Shown: positions 9,259 through 19,065, counted from the stretch's first letter. The stretch: DNA of 64,000 nucleotides from Petrimonas sulfuriphila (GCA_038561985.1 CP073276.1:3596001-3660000), one strand, 5' to 3'. Numbers and translations: made by a program. Notes: a model not told the origin generated them from the sequence alone.

Positions 9259-10761
9259 TTAATGAACGTGGCCGGAATGAACATCGATTGCACCCGCAGC
9301 CTGTGCCAGCTTGACCAGGATAGCTCCCTTGCTGACAACACGTTCAGCCTCCGAAACGCCCGTCGTGATTTCTGTGCGAAGCCCGTCGGTCCGTCCTCTT
9401 TTCACCAAACGTTTTTCAAAAAGTTCGGGAGTCAGTTGAACATACACAAAATAATTGCCCATCTCCTCCACTACCGCTTCATTGGCAACAGTCAACACCT
9501 CTTCTCCCGCCTGCGTCCGGATAAACATTTCGATAAAACTACCGGGAATAAAACCGGCCCGGTTGTCAACCTGAAACAGTACCGGAAGAAGGGGATTGCC
9601 CGTGTCGGCCGATTTTCCGAACGAAACTACACGGCCATTCAGCTCTTCCAGCGTGTAGGTTGCTTTGTTTTCCATAAAGCGGAAAGTAACGGTGGAAATA
9701 CGGTTGAGTTCTTCAAAATATTTGGGCCGCAGTTCCGCTTTAACAAATAAGTTCCTGTTTTGAGAAACCCTTAAAACAGGCTGTCCGGCTTCTGCATACT
9801 CTCCGTTGCGTACCAGGACAGCCGCAATAAACCCGCCGATGGGTGAATTCACCGATTGTTTCCCGGCAGAGAAGTTCTTTTGCAGGTTATTGAAATTTGC
9901 CCGGGCATTTTCCATTTCGGTTTCTGCCCTCCGCAACTCGCGTTGCGAAACAATCCGGTCTTTCGCCAGTTCAGCCTTGCGGTCGTATTCTGCCCTGGCC
10001 AGGCTATACTCGTTCCTAGCCTCTGAGAAACGGACGGAGAGGTTGTTGTCGGCCATGCCGCTGCCATCGATGGTAAACAACGTTTCTCCCGCACCCACAG
10101 CTCTCCCCTCCACCACATCATCTCCGGGAAAGAGCACCACACCTCCAGTTTTTGCCACGACAATACGTTCATCGCCCGGCGACGGCTGGATTTGCCCGAT
10201 CGTCCGGATGACCTGTCCGAAAGGCTCCTTCCGGATCTCTTCGGTAGCAAAATCAACCTTCCAGCTTTGTTCTTTGGTAAAAACAGCACCGTTGCTGCTT
10301 GTAATCACCGCATCCTCTGCCGCATGTATAGCGTCGTTCAGGTCGGCAAACACGGTGATTCCCTCAACGGTAAGCTGCGATATTTTACCGGATATTTTCA
10401 CGTTGAACAGCAGCTTTGCTTCTCCTTTCTCCCCGGGTTTCAGGGTAAATCTGAAAATTCCCGGGCGCATGGGTGAATCGAGGGTTTGGCTTACGGTATC
10501 GTCACCTACAACCAGGCTTGCCGTTACGCTTCCGTTTTCCAGCGGTTTAAAATTTTCCAAACGAGTGAAATGAGCAAGGATTTCGCTTTCGTGACCAACA
10601 GCAAAGGGAGTTGCCTCTGCAAACATTTCAAAGCCGTCACTGTAGGAAATCAGCTGCAGATTATCCACGTGGCCGTGGTCTAGGTCCTGATCGTTGTTCC
10701 GGTTACAAGACAAGGTTGCAACCGCCAGAAACAACGCTGAAACCAAATAAGTTAATTTCAT
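9259..10761 (-). CDS. Periplasmic adaptor lipoprotein of the metal RND system
   Basis: A 500-residue membrane-fusion protein. A lipoprotein signal ends at the lipobox ATLSC-N, so it is anchored in a membrane. The central part has the barrel-sandwich halves flanking a coiled hairpin (about residues 190-330) typical of CusB/CzcB. Both ends of the mature chain carry histidine clusters, DHGHVD just after the lipid-modified Cys and HSGHVH at the C-terminus, consistent with metal capture. The pump gene follows after 16 bases. A conserved small Bacteroidales gene precedes it. Confidence 0.88.
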   Translation of the reverse strand: MKLTYLVSALFLAVATLSCNRNNDQDLDHGHVDNLQLISYSDGFEMFAEATPFAVGHESEILAHFTRLENFKPLENGSVTASLVVGDDTVSQTLDSPMRPGIFRFTLKPGEKGEAKLLFNVKISGKISQLTVEGITVFADLNDAIHAAEDAVITSSNGAVFTKEQSWKVDFATEEIRKEPFGQVIRTIGQIQPSPGDERIVVAKTGGVVLFPGDDVVEGRAVGAGETLFTIDGSGMADNNLSVRFSEARNEYSLARAEYDRKAELAKDRIVSQRELRRAETEMENARANFNNLQKNFSAGKQSVNSPIGGFIAAVLVRNGEYAEAGQPVLRVSQNRNLFVKAELRPKYFEELNRISTVTFRFMENKATYTLEELNGRVVSFGKSADTGNPLLPVLFQVDNRAGFIPGSFIEMFIRTQAGEEVLTVANEAVVEEMGNYFVYVQLTPELFEKRLVKRGRTDGLRTEITTGVSEAERVVSKGAILVKLAQAAGAIDVHSGHVH

Positions 10762-10850
10762 TGTAACTGATTTTAATGGAATATAAAAAGAGATGAATAA
10801 TCAACCGGAAAGAGTTATTCCGGAAGTTGATCGTAAAAAAACGGTAAAAA

Positions 10851-11297
10851 TCAGCAGAAAGGAGGAGCTCGTAATCCTTTGGATTGAGCTATATGGCTGG
10901 TATATAAAGAGATTAAATGCGGTTTTCGCAGGAAAGGAAGCGGTGTACTTTCCGGTTCAATCCGGTTGGAATAATCTGCGGGAAGGTACAGTACTGAAAA
11001 CGGAGAATCACCCTCCACATCATCTCCTCCGGAGTGAAGAGTGTGGCTGTCATTGACAAAGCGGATGTAGATATTGTCCAGCAGGCAATCTTTCAACCCT
11101 AACTCCCGGTGAGCATTCCTGTCGTTTTCAGAGAAATTGGCTTTGCTATCCAGGTGCCGGCAATGATGCGCCGCATTGCTTTGATGATAAGATATACTGC
11201 AGGATTCAGAAAGCGCATGGTGATGCGGAATAAACACATGAGCCAATAAAACCATATTGGCTAAAAACATCAAACTTATTCCAATTGCTCTTTTCAT
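10851..11297 (-). CDS. Small His/Cys-rich membrane-associated protein heading the metal-efflux operon
   Basis: A protein of about 148 residues with one N-terminal hydrophobic segment (MKRAIGISLMFLANMVLLAHV), followed by IPHHH and later HHCRHLDSK, a His/Cys-rich stretch likely to bind metal. It resembles small proteins (DUF6769-like) found before CusB homologues in Bacteroidales; the family name is from memory and less certain than the context. ATG 11297 is chosen rather than a longer frame because a good promoter (11313-11345) lies just upstream. The adaptor gene starts 89 bases downstream. Confidence 0.6.
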   Translation of the reverse strand: MKRAIGISLMFLANMVLLAHVFIPHHHALSESCSISYHQSNAAHHCRHLDSKANFSENDRNAHRELGLKDCLLDNIYIRFVNDSHTLHSGGDDVEGDSPFSVLYLPADYSNRIEPESTPLPFLRKPHLISLYTSHIAQSKGLRAPPFC

Positions 11298-11312
11298 CCT
11301 TGAGTATGTCCG

Positions 11313-11345
11313 CAAAGGTAAAAAAAAATTTATATACCCTCCAAA
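11313..11345 (-). promoter_or_regulatory. Bacteroidales promoter for the metal-efflux operon
   Basis: Read on the minus strand, TTTG (11342-11345) and TACCTTTG (11313-11320) are separated by 21 bases, matching the TTTG / TAnnTTTG consensus of the Bacteroidetes primary sigma factor. Transcription would start about 10 bases before ATG 11297. Confidence 0.6.
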
Positions 11346-11416
11346 TGAAAAGGAGATCAAGGCAAACGAAACAGTGCAGATCAGGGTTAAAATTCACGAT
11401 AAAAACCCTTTAACGC

Positions 11417-11446
11417 TTGCATTTATGAATTTATTGTGTATTTTTG
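11417..11446 (+). promoter_or_regulatory. Bacteroidales promoter for the aldo/keto reductase gene
   Basis: TTG at 11417-11419 and TATTTTTG at 11439-11446 are separated by 19 bases, fitting the -33/-7 consensus. This predicts a leader of roughly 35 bases before ATG 11490. It is divergent from the metal-efflux promoter. Confidence 0.55.
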
Positions 11447-11489
11447 AGACGTCGAACATTTTAAAAGCAAAAGAAAAACGGACAAACTC

Positions 11490-12368
11490 ATGAAAAATTT
11501 ATCGCGTCGAAAATTTATCCGTACCGGGCTGGCAGGCTTTGCCGGGTTAACCGTGGGCGGACCGGGTTTATTGAAATTAACATATACCCCCGAAATTACC
11601 GTTGACCGGGTTAAACTGGGAAACTCAGGGCTGAACGTGTCACGTATTGCTTTGGGTACAGGTTCCCGGGGAGGATCAAAGGCATCAAACCAAACCCGGT
11701 TAGGTATGGAGAAATTTGTCGAGATAGCTCACCATGCCTACCAAAGAGGTATCCGGTTCTTCGATATGGCCGACTCGTACGGATCGCACCCGTATGTCGG
11801 TGAAGCAATAAAAAACCTCCCCCGTGAAAAAATCACCCTGCTGACAAAGATCTGGACGTATGAAGACGGATCGGACAAAAACATTCCGGTACAGGAATCC
11901 CTGGACCGTTACCGCCAGGAGCTCGGCACCGGGTATATAGATATTGTACTGATGCATTGCCTGATGCAGGGAGGTTGGAGCCAGAACCGCAGGCATTATA
12001 TGGATGGATTGTCGAAAGCCAAACAAGACGGTATCATCAAAGCGGTGGGAGTCTCCTGCCACAACTGGGATGCCATGGTTGAAGCAGTAGACAACCCGTG
12101 GGTGGATGTCATCATGGCGCGCATCAATCCGTTTCAAAGCCTCATGGACGGGACTCCCGATGCGGTAAAAGAACTTCTGGGAAAAGCCCGGAAGAACGGA
12201 AAAGGGGTTATAGGCATGAAGATTTTCGGTGAAGGCCGTCACGTAAGTGACGGTGAACGCGAACAGTCGTTGAAGTTTGCGCTTACCGAGGCCAACATCC
12301 ATTGCATGACGTTAGGGTTGGAATCCATTGCCCAGGTAGACGACGCTGTCGGAAAGGTCATGGGTTAG
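11490..12368 (+). CDS. Exported aldo/keto reductase
   Basis: A 292-residue NAD(P)H-dependent oxidoreductase of the aldo/keto reductase superfamily. The N-terminus (SRRKFIRTGLAGFAG) carries a twin-arginine pair before a hydrophobic stretch, a Tat-type export signal. The catalytic tetrad is visible as DMADSYG (Asp, Tyr), TKIW (Lys) and VLMHC (His). The substrate is unknown; Tat-exported members in Bacteroidota often lie near carbohydrate genes, as here. The last 57 bases overlap the 3' end of the convergent glycosidase gene. Confidence 0.8.
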   Translation: MKNLSRRKFIRTGLAGFAGLTVGGPGLLKLTYTPEITVDRVKLGNSGLNVSRIALGTGSRGGSKASNQTRLGMEKFVEIAHHAYQRGIRFFDMADSYGSHPYVGEAIKNLPREKITLLTKIWTYEDGSDKNIPVQESLDRYRQELGTGYIDIVLMHCLMQGGWSQNRRHYMDGLSKAKQDGIIKAVGVSCHNWDAMVEAVDNPWVDVIMARINPFQSLMDGTPDAVKELLGKARKNGKGVIGMKIFGEGRHVSDGEREQSLKFALTEANIHCMTLGLESIAQVDDAVGKVMG

Positions 12369-15128
12369 TAAAACTTCTTTTACAGTAACCGGCCCCGGTA
12401 AACCCGAAGGTAACGTTTCCCATTTATCGTAAAGTGTCTGTTGATAATTTACGTCCACCACATTGATATCGTTGAAAATACGCCACTGAACTCCCCGCCT
12501 GTCGTAATCCGAAATCCGGTTTGCGGGCAGGTTCGTAACATCGATTTCAAGCAGGTTTTCACCGTTATTCAGGTACCTGCCGATACGGGTTGTAAAAGGA
12601 ACGGCAAAAAGGGTTCCTACTTCCCTTCCGTTCACATACACGCACGCACTTTCCCTCACATCACCCAGGTTAAGCAGGTACTCCCTTCCGGGAACTTTGT
12701 TTATCGTGAATTTCACGCGGTAACGTGCTGTTCCCGTATTTCTTTTCGCACGTTCTTCTCCGATTTCCGTCCAAGACATCAGGCTGTCTATTCCGAAAAC
12801 GCCCCGAATGGCAGGTTCACTTTCCATAAACTCCAGACTCCAACCGTTCGTAATCCTGAACTCTTTCCCGGAATCCCGGGAATACATCCATTCCGGGACA
12901 ACCACATCATCGTGGGCAAAGGTTTTCAAAACAACGGATTCACCCGGTTTCAGCTGCATATATACTTCGGTTTTTCCTTTTTCTTTACGCAACAACGCTT
13001 TTCCCGATTTGCCGTCCATCGGATTGAAAAACATGGCCGACCGGGCCTCGACGGCCAGGGGTACCCAACCGTCGATCTCGTTATCGGTCAACAACGTAAA
13101 AAAGTAATGATGACCTGTTTCGTTCTTTCTTCGAACCAGCTGCCCCCTGAATTCCTGTACAAAACTTTCGTGACCGATCTTCGCCGTTTCAAACAGTTTT
13201 GGGTAATCCGTACCGGTAATAAATTCACCCTTACCGGTTTTCTTCCGGGCTGTTTTCTGAAAATCAGCCCGGGGAAACCGGGAGATCAATCGCATGAACT
13301 TTTGTCTTCTGCCGCTTAAGTCGTTTAAACCGGGAACATCGCCGGGGTATTGATCAACGAAAATGATTTTTGCACCCTCGGTAGCCAATTCGTAAATCTT
13401 CTCCAGGGTCTCATGCGGCATAAATCTTACAGCAGGCAAGACAAGCGCCCGGTATGTAGCACCGCCAGCCGTTTTAATAAGTCCGTTTTCGACTGACGAC
13501 GACCGGATAAACCGGTCTGAAATATAATCCACGTCCCTGCCGCCCGTTCTTATTTTCTCAACCGTTTGATAAAATCGGGGAAGTTTTTCGCGTAAGCCGT
13601 GTATGGAAAAAGCGAAGTAGAAATCGTCCTGCTGCTCGTACCAGATATCGTAAACCGGAAAATAGACCAACAGGTCGTTATCCGGCTTTCCGTATTGAAG
13701 GAACGATTGCACCCGGTTTATGTAGGAGAAAAAAGCAGGTGCATCTTTCCAGATCGGTTGGGTAGGCGACAGGTTCACCGATGCGTAAAAAAGCCAGCCC
13801 GGCCAGGCAGCCCCCCGGGGTGAATAAGGTGTTCCGTGAAAAAAAACATGATTTACCCCTGAAGTGAACACTTGGTCTATCTCAGCCTTGCATTGCGCCA
13901 GTGAAGTCCTGAAATGTTCCGTTAACCAGGTAAACGTTTCCGATGAGGTATAATTTTTCCCCGAAATGTGGGCAGCCGAACTGGCAAATTTCAAGGTTAC
14001 CGGATCCCCGTCATTTATTTTAATCAGGCTGTCTTTTCGTAATCCGGGAATATCAAAACCCGTTATTCCAAAAATCTCGCATTCGGGAACGTCCACAGTA
14101 GCATAAAGATCCAGGATATTAGCCGGAGATCCGTGTGCCTGGTTCCGAGTGGTAGCACCGTGCCTGTTTGCCCACTCCGTCCAGGAAACCGTGAAATTTT
14201 CCAGCAACATCTCTCCCATCGTTTCCCGGTAATCGGAAATCACTCTACGGGAGGTATCTGTTTGTCCTTTACCCAATAACTCGGGCAGGTATTCCTCCAG
14301 CTTATATCCTCTTCGCTGTTCAAATTCCTCCAAAAAGCCGGGACTCCAGTTTGCTCCGTAAACTTCGTAAGAATCGTTGAAAAATGCGTTCGGCCGCGGG
14401 GCGCCACTGCGAGAAAAAGCATCGTCAAACCTGTTGAGGTAATTTTTTACGGCACTTTTGTTGAAATGATCCATTACATACCCCAGGCCACCCGGCGCAG
14501 CACGCTTTACCTGCTGAAATGTCTTCCCGACAAACAACGCAATCAGCCTCCAGTTCCCCGCCGGTGCCAGCCAATCTAAAATGCCGTCCTGACCCACGGA
14601 GGAAGTCAGGTCTGTTTTTTGGCCGTCATCGGAAAAAGCGTACAGCTTAGACAGGTATGCCACTTTTCTCTGTTCTTCATCCCCGATCGTGATTTTCATC
14701 TCCATTCTTGTACCTCCCTTCACTTTATATTCCTGAAACAGTGCTTTTGTTGCTGCATCCTCAACCGTTACACCGGGGCCCCCAAAAGGCCATCCGGTTC
14801 CCGTATTCATGTCTACCTCCATGCCCAGCCGGTGCGCTTCGGATACGGTATGGGAAAGCATTTCCATCCATTTCGGAGAGAGATAGTTTATGTACTGGGG
14901 TTCACCGTTCTTTACCCCATAGATCGGCGTGATCTCTACTCCACCCATGCCCGCTCTGGCCAGTTCTTCGAGATTATAGCTTAAATTGGGTGGGTCTACC
15001 GCGCTTCCCAACCACCACCAGCGTGTCCACGGCTTACATTCGACGGAAGGCCGGGGCCATGAATTGTGTTGGGAACTTACGGCTGTAATATGTATTAACA
15101 CGATAAAAAAAAGCAGGATCCTCTTCAT
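12312..15128 (-). CDS. Secreted GH106-type glycoside hydrolase (alpha-L-rhamnosidase-like)
   Basis: A 938-residue secreted glycosidase with a signal peptide ending near VSSQH. The N-terminal third has the family pattern KPWTRWWWLGSAVD, GMGGVEITPIYG and NTGTGWPFGGPGV of GH106-like enzymes. A catalytic barrel follows, then a C-terminal beta-sandwich (about residues 800-915) that normally ends at LPSGLPGPVTV. The chain runs some 22 residues past that point, into DNA shared with the reductase gene. The likely substrate is a rhamnose-containing plant or microbial polysaccharide. No SusC/SusD pair is next to it. Confidence 0.75.
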   Translation of the reverse strand: MKRILLFFIVLIHITAVSSQHNSWPRPSVECKPWTRWWWLGSAVDPPNLSYNLEELARAGMGGVEITPIYGVKNGEPQYINYLSPKWMEMLSHTVSEAHRLGMEVDMNTGTGWPFGGPGVTVEDAATKALFQEYKVKGGTRMEMKITIGDEEQRKVAYLSKLYAFSDDGQKTDLTSSVGQDGILDWLAPAGNWRLIALFVGKTFQQVKRAAPGGLGYVMDHFNKSAVKNYLNRFDDAFSRSGAPRPNAFFNDSYEVYGANWSPGFLEEFEQRRGYKLEEYLPELLGKGQTDTSRRVISDYRETMGEMLLENFTVSWTEWANRHGATTRNQAHGSPANILDLYATVDVPECEIFGITGFDIPGLRKDSLIKINDGDPVTLKFASSAAHISGKNYTSSETFTWLTEHFRTSLAQCKAEIDQVFTSGVNHVFFHGTPYSPRGAAWPGWLFYASVNLSPTQPIWKDAPAFFSYINRVQSFLQYGKPDNDLLVYFPVYDIWYEQQDDFYFAFSIHGLREKLPRFYQTVEKIRTGGRDVDYISDRFIRSSSVENGLIKTAGGATYRALVLPAVRFMPHETLEKIYELATEGAKIIFVDQYPGDVPGLNDLSGRRQKFMRLISRFPRADFQKTARKKTGKGEFITGTDYPKLFETAKIGHESFVQEFRGQLVRRKNETGHHYFFTLLTDNEIDGWVPLAVEARSAMFFNPMDGKSGKALLRKEKGKTEVYMQLKPGESVVLKTFAHDDVVVPEWMYSRDSGKEFRITNGWSLEFMESEPAIRGVFGIDSLMSWTEIGEERAKRNTGTARYRVKFTINKVPGREYLLNLGDVRESACVYVNGREVGTLFAVPFTTRIGRYLNNGENLLEIDVTNLPANRISDYDRRGVQWRIFNDINVVDVNYQQTLYDKWETLPSGLPGPVTVKEVLLTHDLSDSVVYLGNGFQP

Positions 15129-15407
15129 TTGAATAGAGTTGATTATTCGATTCCTTTCCGGTATTGTTTCATGTTCTCTCTGCCACTATAGCTTCCTGTT
15201 CCGGATACGGGTCCCGGAGTTCCGCCCGTATCAATGCTCGGAGAAGGAAAAAGGTTGTTCTCCCGGTAAAGGTAATAATTTTTATTAAAAAAATTTTCCC
15301 GGCACGGATTAAACCAAATATTATCCATTTCAAGCTTTTCGATACGCATTAAGAAACTTTTTTTTTATCCAGCTGTTTATTGTTTGCTATACCGTCAATA
15401 AAATCAT

Positions 15408-16940
15408 ATGAACAAAAGAAAAATATTCGAGCAACGGAGGCAGTTTTTGCAGGAAATGGAAGAGGTTGCCGTACAAAAACAGCATGCCAAGCTCAAACTT
15501 ACTGCACGCGAAAGATTAAACGTGTTGTTCGACGAAGGGAGCTTCTTCGAACTCAATACTTTCGTTGAGCCGGCTAAAGCGATTAAAAAAACTCAAAATG
15601 CATTCGGAGATGGAGTTGTGGTAGGGCGTGGATTGATACAGGGACGCAGCGTGTTTGCTTATGCCCAGGATTTTACCGTAATGGGCGGATCACTGGGTTT
15701 TGCGCACGGGATGAAAATTGCCAAGGTTCAGGAGATGGCGCTTAAGTTCGGGTCTCCCTGTGTAGGCCTGATCGATAGCGGCGGCGCGCGGATTCAGGAA
15801 GGCATCAACAGTTTATCGGCTTACGCGCGGATCTTCAGAAACAACGTCAGTTCGTCCGGAATTATTCCGCAGATAAGCGTTATTCTTGGCCCGTCCGCTG
15901 GCGGTGCGGTGTACTCTCCCGCCATGACCGATTTTGTGATTATGACCAACAAAACGTCGTACATGTTCGTTACGGGACCCGATGTGGTGAAGGAAGTCCT
16001 TAACCAGAATATCAGTATGGATGAGCTGGGCGGAGGGAATATCCACGCAGAGAAAAGCGGCGTAGCCCACTTCGTGTTCGAAGACGAAGAACACGCCATC
16101 ATACAGGTTCGCAAACTGCTGGCCTACCTTCCCCTGAACAATTTCGATCCAGTCCCTGTTTCCATGGATGTCAGTTTCAATGCGGAGCGTCAGGAATATC
16201 TGAACAAGATTGTTCCCGATGATCCGAACCGTCCGTACGACATGAAGGATATCATCAATATCCTGGTAGACAACAATACCTTTCTCGAAATTCACGAGAA
16301 ATTTGCACAAAACATACTCGTCGGTTTTGCGCGACTGGATGGGAAAACAATTGGAATAGTGGCAAACCAGCCTAAGGTAATGGCAGGGACATTAGACATA
16401 AACGCCAGCATAAAAGGCGCCCGTTTTGTTCGGTTCTGCGACAGCTTTAACATTCCCATTCTGGTGCTGGAAGATGTTCCCGGATTTATGCCCGGGTCTG
16501 AACAGGAACATACCGGAATTATCCGCAACGGGGCCAAGCTGCTTTATGCGTTTTGTGAAGCTACGGTTCCCCGGGTCACCGTCATTACCCGGAAAGCATA
16601 CGGCGGAGCATTTATCGTGATGAACAGCCTGGGCATCGGCGGCGATTTTAATTTCGCCTGGCCAACGGCTGAAATTGCAGTGATGGGCCCCGCCGGAGCC
16701 ATTAAAATAGTAAACAAAGCTGAGCTTGCCGCAGCTTCCGACCGGGAAGCTGTTGAAAAGGAGCTGGTGGAAAAGTACAAGGACGAGATTGCCAACCCGT
16801 TTAAGGCGGAAGAACTGGGGATGATCGACGATGTGATCAAGCCTTCGAAGACCCGGCAGGTGCTCATCACCGCCTTTGATATTTTAGCCAACAAACAGTA
16901 TTCCCAACCCGAGAGGAAGCACGGAAACATACCGTTGTAA
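15408..16940 (+). CDS. Acyl-CoA carboxylase carboxyltransferase subunit (propionyl/methylmalonyl-CoA type)
   Basis: A 510-residue carboxyltransferase of the MmdA/PccB family. Two crotonase-like halves are seen. The N half contains GLIDSGGARIQEG and GPSAGGAVYSPAMTDF, which form the acyl-CoA oxyanion region. The C half contains GFMPGSEQEHTGIIRNGAK and KAYGGAFIVMNS, the biotin site. It transfers CO2 between carboxybiotin and an acyl-CoA, probably propionyl-CoA. A biotin carboxylase and a carrier gene follow, so an ATP-driven carboxylase is more likely than a sodium-pumping decarboxylase. Confidence 0.88.
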   Translation: MNKRKIFEQRRQFLQEMEEVAVQKQHAKLKLTARERLNVLFDEGSFFELNTFVEPAKAIKKTQNAFGDGVVVGRGLIQGRSVFAYAQDFTVMGGSLGFAHGMKIAKVQEMALKFGSPCVGLIDSGGARIQEGINSLSAYARIFRNNVSSSGIIPQISVILGPSAGGAVYSPAMTDFVIMTNKTSYMFVTGPDVVKEVLNQNISMDELGGGNIHAEKSGVAHFVFEDEEHAIIQVRKLLAYLPLNNFDPVPVSMDVSFNAERQEYLNKIVPDDPNRPYDMKDIINILVDNNTFLEIHEKFAQNILVGFARLDGKTIGIVANQPKVMAGTLDINASIKGARFVRFCDSFNIPILVLEDVPGFMPGSEQEHTGIIRNGAKLLYAFCEATVPRVTVITRKAYGGAFIVMNSLGIGGDFNFAWPTAEIAVMGPAGAIKIVNKAELAAASDREAVEKELVEKYKDEIANPFKAEELGMIDDVIKPSKTRQVLITAFDILANKQYSQPERKHGNIPL

Positions 16941-16990
16941 TATGACGCAGGGGCTTGTTGGACAGCCTCTGCAAAAAACTGAATCACAGC

Positions 16991-18487
16991 ATGAATAAAA
17001 AAATTCTTATCGCCAACAGAGGTGAAATAGCTATACGCATTATCCGGTCGGCAAAAAAACTAGGCTTAACTACCTGCGTTATTCAGGGTAACCGTGAGCC
17101 CGATGCCATGTACCTGGAATATGCCGATGTAATCATTCCCGTGCGGGAAAACCTGACCGGCAGCATCATTTTCCTCAATCCCGAAGAGATCGTCAGGCTC
17201 GCTCTTGAGCATCAGATCGACATGATCCATCCCGGGTACGGATTCCTTTCGGAGAACCCGGATTTTGCCGCCCTCTGCGAACAGAATGGCATTACGTTTA
17301 TCGGCCCTTCTTCCGATTTGATACAAAACATGGGCATCAAGACCATTGCAAAAAAAATGGCAGCCGAGGCCGGAATGCCGCTCGTCCCAGGCAGTGCAGG
17401 CGCCATTACCGATGCACAGGTGGCCAAAGAGTTCGCCGACACAATCGGGTACCCGGTCATTCTTAAAGCATCAGCGGGTGGTGGCGGACGCGGAATGCGC
17501 ATCGTGGAAAAAGCCGAAACCATGGAGCGCCACTTCAAATCGGCCTACGATGAAGCGGTGGCTGCCTTCGGTAACGGCGATATTTTTATCGAGAAATACC
17601 TGACGAACCCCAAACACCTGGAGTTTCAAATCCTTGGAGACAGATACGGGCACGTCATTCATTTGGGTGAAAGGGAATGCTCCTTGCAAAGAAAACACCA
17701 GAAACTGATCGAAGAAGCACCCTCGGCCAGCATCGATTCCAAGACAAGGGAACAAATGGGCAAGCTGGCCGTGAAGTTTGCCCAATCCATTGGATACTAC
17801 TCTGCCGGCACCATCGAGTTTATCCTCGACGAAGACGGATCCTACTATTTCATGGAGATGAACACCCGCATCCAGGTTGAACACCCTGTCACAGAAATGA
17901 TAACCGGGGTAGACTTGATCGAATGGCAGATCCGGATCGCCCTGGGCGAGAAACTCCGGCTGAAACAAAAAGAGATCAGGCTTAACGGATGGGCCATCGA
18001 ATGCAGGGTAAACACGGAAGATCCGCAAAACCGCTTCACGCCGCAAACCGGATTTATTGAAAGGGTTTTCTTTCCACACGGAGATCATATACGCGTGGAA
18101 ACCGGCGTTAAGGATTTCTCAGTGGTCACCCCCTACTTCGATTCAATGATTGCCAAGATCATCGTTCACGGCGAAAACCGGGACGATTGTATCGATAAAA
18201 CCCTGAATGCTTTAAAAGAATTTTCAATTTCGGGATTGAAAACAACTGTGCCGTTTTGCCGGACTGTCCTGCGCAGCAAGGAATTCAGGGAAGCTACGTA
18301 TACCACACACTGGATAGACTCGGTTTTCACCACCGACATGCTCGAATCGGAAGACGAAGCCATGATGGCAGCGCTGGCAGCGACCATCACTTATGCGAAA
18401 GAATACCTCCAATACTCGTCCGATTCCCCAATGTTCAAAAGCGAATCACTCAACGTCTGGGTACTCAACAAGAGAATTAACAAATAA
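16991..18487 (+). CDS. Biotin carboxylase subunit of acyl-CoA carboxylase
   Basis: A 498-residue ATP-grasp biotin carboxylase. ATG 16991 is chosen because the family begins MNKKILIANRGEIAIRI; the frame extends 12 codons further upstream without similarity. The glycine-rich ATP loop ASAGGGGRGMRIVE and the active-site EMNTRIQVEHPVTE are intact. It carboxylates the biotin on the carrier encoded 15 bases downstream. The length is that of a stand-alone AccC-type subunit with no fused carrier domain. Confidence 0.9.
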   Translation: MNKKILIANRGEIAIRIIRSAKKLGLTTCVIQGNREPDAMYLEYADVIIPVRENLTGSIIFLNPEEIVRLALEHQIDMIHPGYGFLSENPDFAALCEQNGITFIGPSSDLIQNMGIKTIAKKMAAEAGMPLVPGSAGAITDAQVAKEFADTIGYPVILKASAGGGGRGMRIVEKAETMERHFKSAYDEAVAAFGNGDIFIEKYLTNPKHLEFQILGDRYGHVIHLGERECSLQRKHQKLIEEAPSASIDSKTREQMGKLAVKFAQSIGYYSAGTIEFILDEDGSYYFMEMNTRIQVEHPVTEMITGVDLIEWQIRIALGEKLRLKQKEIRLNGWAIECRVNTEDPQNRFTPQTGFIERVFFPHGDHIRVETGVKDFSVVTPYFDSMIAKIIVHGENRDDCIDKTLNALKEFSISGLKTTVPFCRTVLRSKEFREATYTTHWIDSVFTTDMLESEDEAMMAALAATITYAKEYLQYSSDSPMFKSESLNVWVLNKRINK

Positions 18488-18502
18488 ACGGTAATTAACA
18501 AA

Positions 18503-19051
18503 ATGGCAACATCATACGTATACAAAAGAGATGCCACCCGCTTGTTTATCGCCATGCGGGACAACGGCGACAGGTATAAAATCTACTTGCCCAAAGAGTC
18601 AAAACCAATCATCAACGGTGAAGAAAAGGACGTTTTTTTCATTGAACACAAAAATAATTTTTCGTCCTTCAGTATGGGCGATGCCACATACCGGTGCGAA
18701 ATAACCCAGCGCGACCAGCACCGGATCATGGTAAAGGTAAACGGCGTGGAATACAAATTCAGCATCGAGTCTATCTTCTCCTACTTGCGACGTAATTTGC
18801 TCAATAAAGGAGTTGAAGTACAAGCCGGCAACAACCTGAAATCGCCCATGCCGGGAAAAATTGTCGATATTTTTGTCAGCGAGGGCGATCTGGTGAACGA
18901 AGGCGAACCGGTATTGAGGCTCGAGGCAATGAAAATGCAAAACGAAATCACTGCTTGTTGCAACGGTGTAATCCGCAAAATACATGTTGCACCGGGACAA
19001 TCGATCATGCAGGACGAACTGCTGGTAGAGATTACTTCTATAGACGAGTAA
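18503..19051 (+). CDS. Biotin carboxyl carrier protein of acyl-CoA carboxylase
   Basis: A 182-residue carrier protein. The C-terminal biotinyl domain (about residues 110-180) contains EAMKMQNEI, with the biotinylated Lys in the MKM motif. The N-terminal 100 residues match the linker region seen in alpha subunits of propionyl- and methylcrotonyl-CoA carboxylases. It completes a three-gene set for carboxylating propionyl-CoA or a related acyl-CoA, linking to the methylmalonyl/succinate-propionate pathway common in Bacteroidales (inference). Confidence 0.88.
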   Translation: MATSYVYKRDATRLFIAMRDNGDRYKIYLPKESKPIINGEEKDVFFIEHKNNFSSFSMGDATYRCEITQRDQHRIMVKVNGVEYKFSIESIFSYLRRNLLNKGVEVQAGNNLKSPMPGKIVDIFVSEGDLVNEGEPVLRLEAMKMQNEITACCNGVIRKIHVAPGQSIMQDELLVEITSIDE

Positions 19052-19065
19052 CCGGTAAGAAACAG

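Noticed and set aside
10793-11056. 87-codon plus-strand frame antisense to the metal-operon gene
   Set aside because: It overlaps a better-supported gene with a promoter and has no recognisable domain.
15143-15349. 68-codon frame on the minus strand upstream of the GH106 gene
   Set aside because: No signal, family or promoter, and it sits in a 279-base gap between divergent genes; at best a remnant.
15408-19051. Sodium-pumping methylmalonyl-CoA decarboxylase
   Set aside because: A biotin carboxylase is present and no membrane beta subunit is seen, so an ATP-dependent carboxylase fits better.
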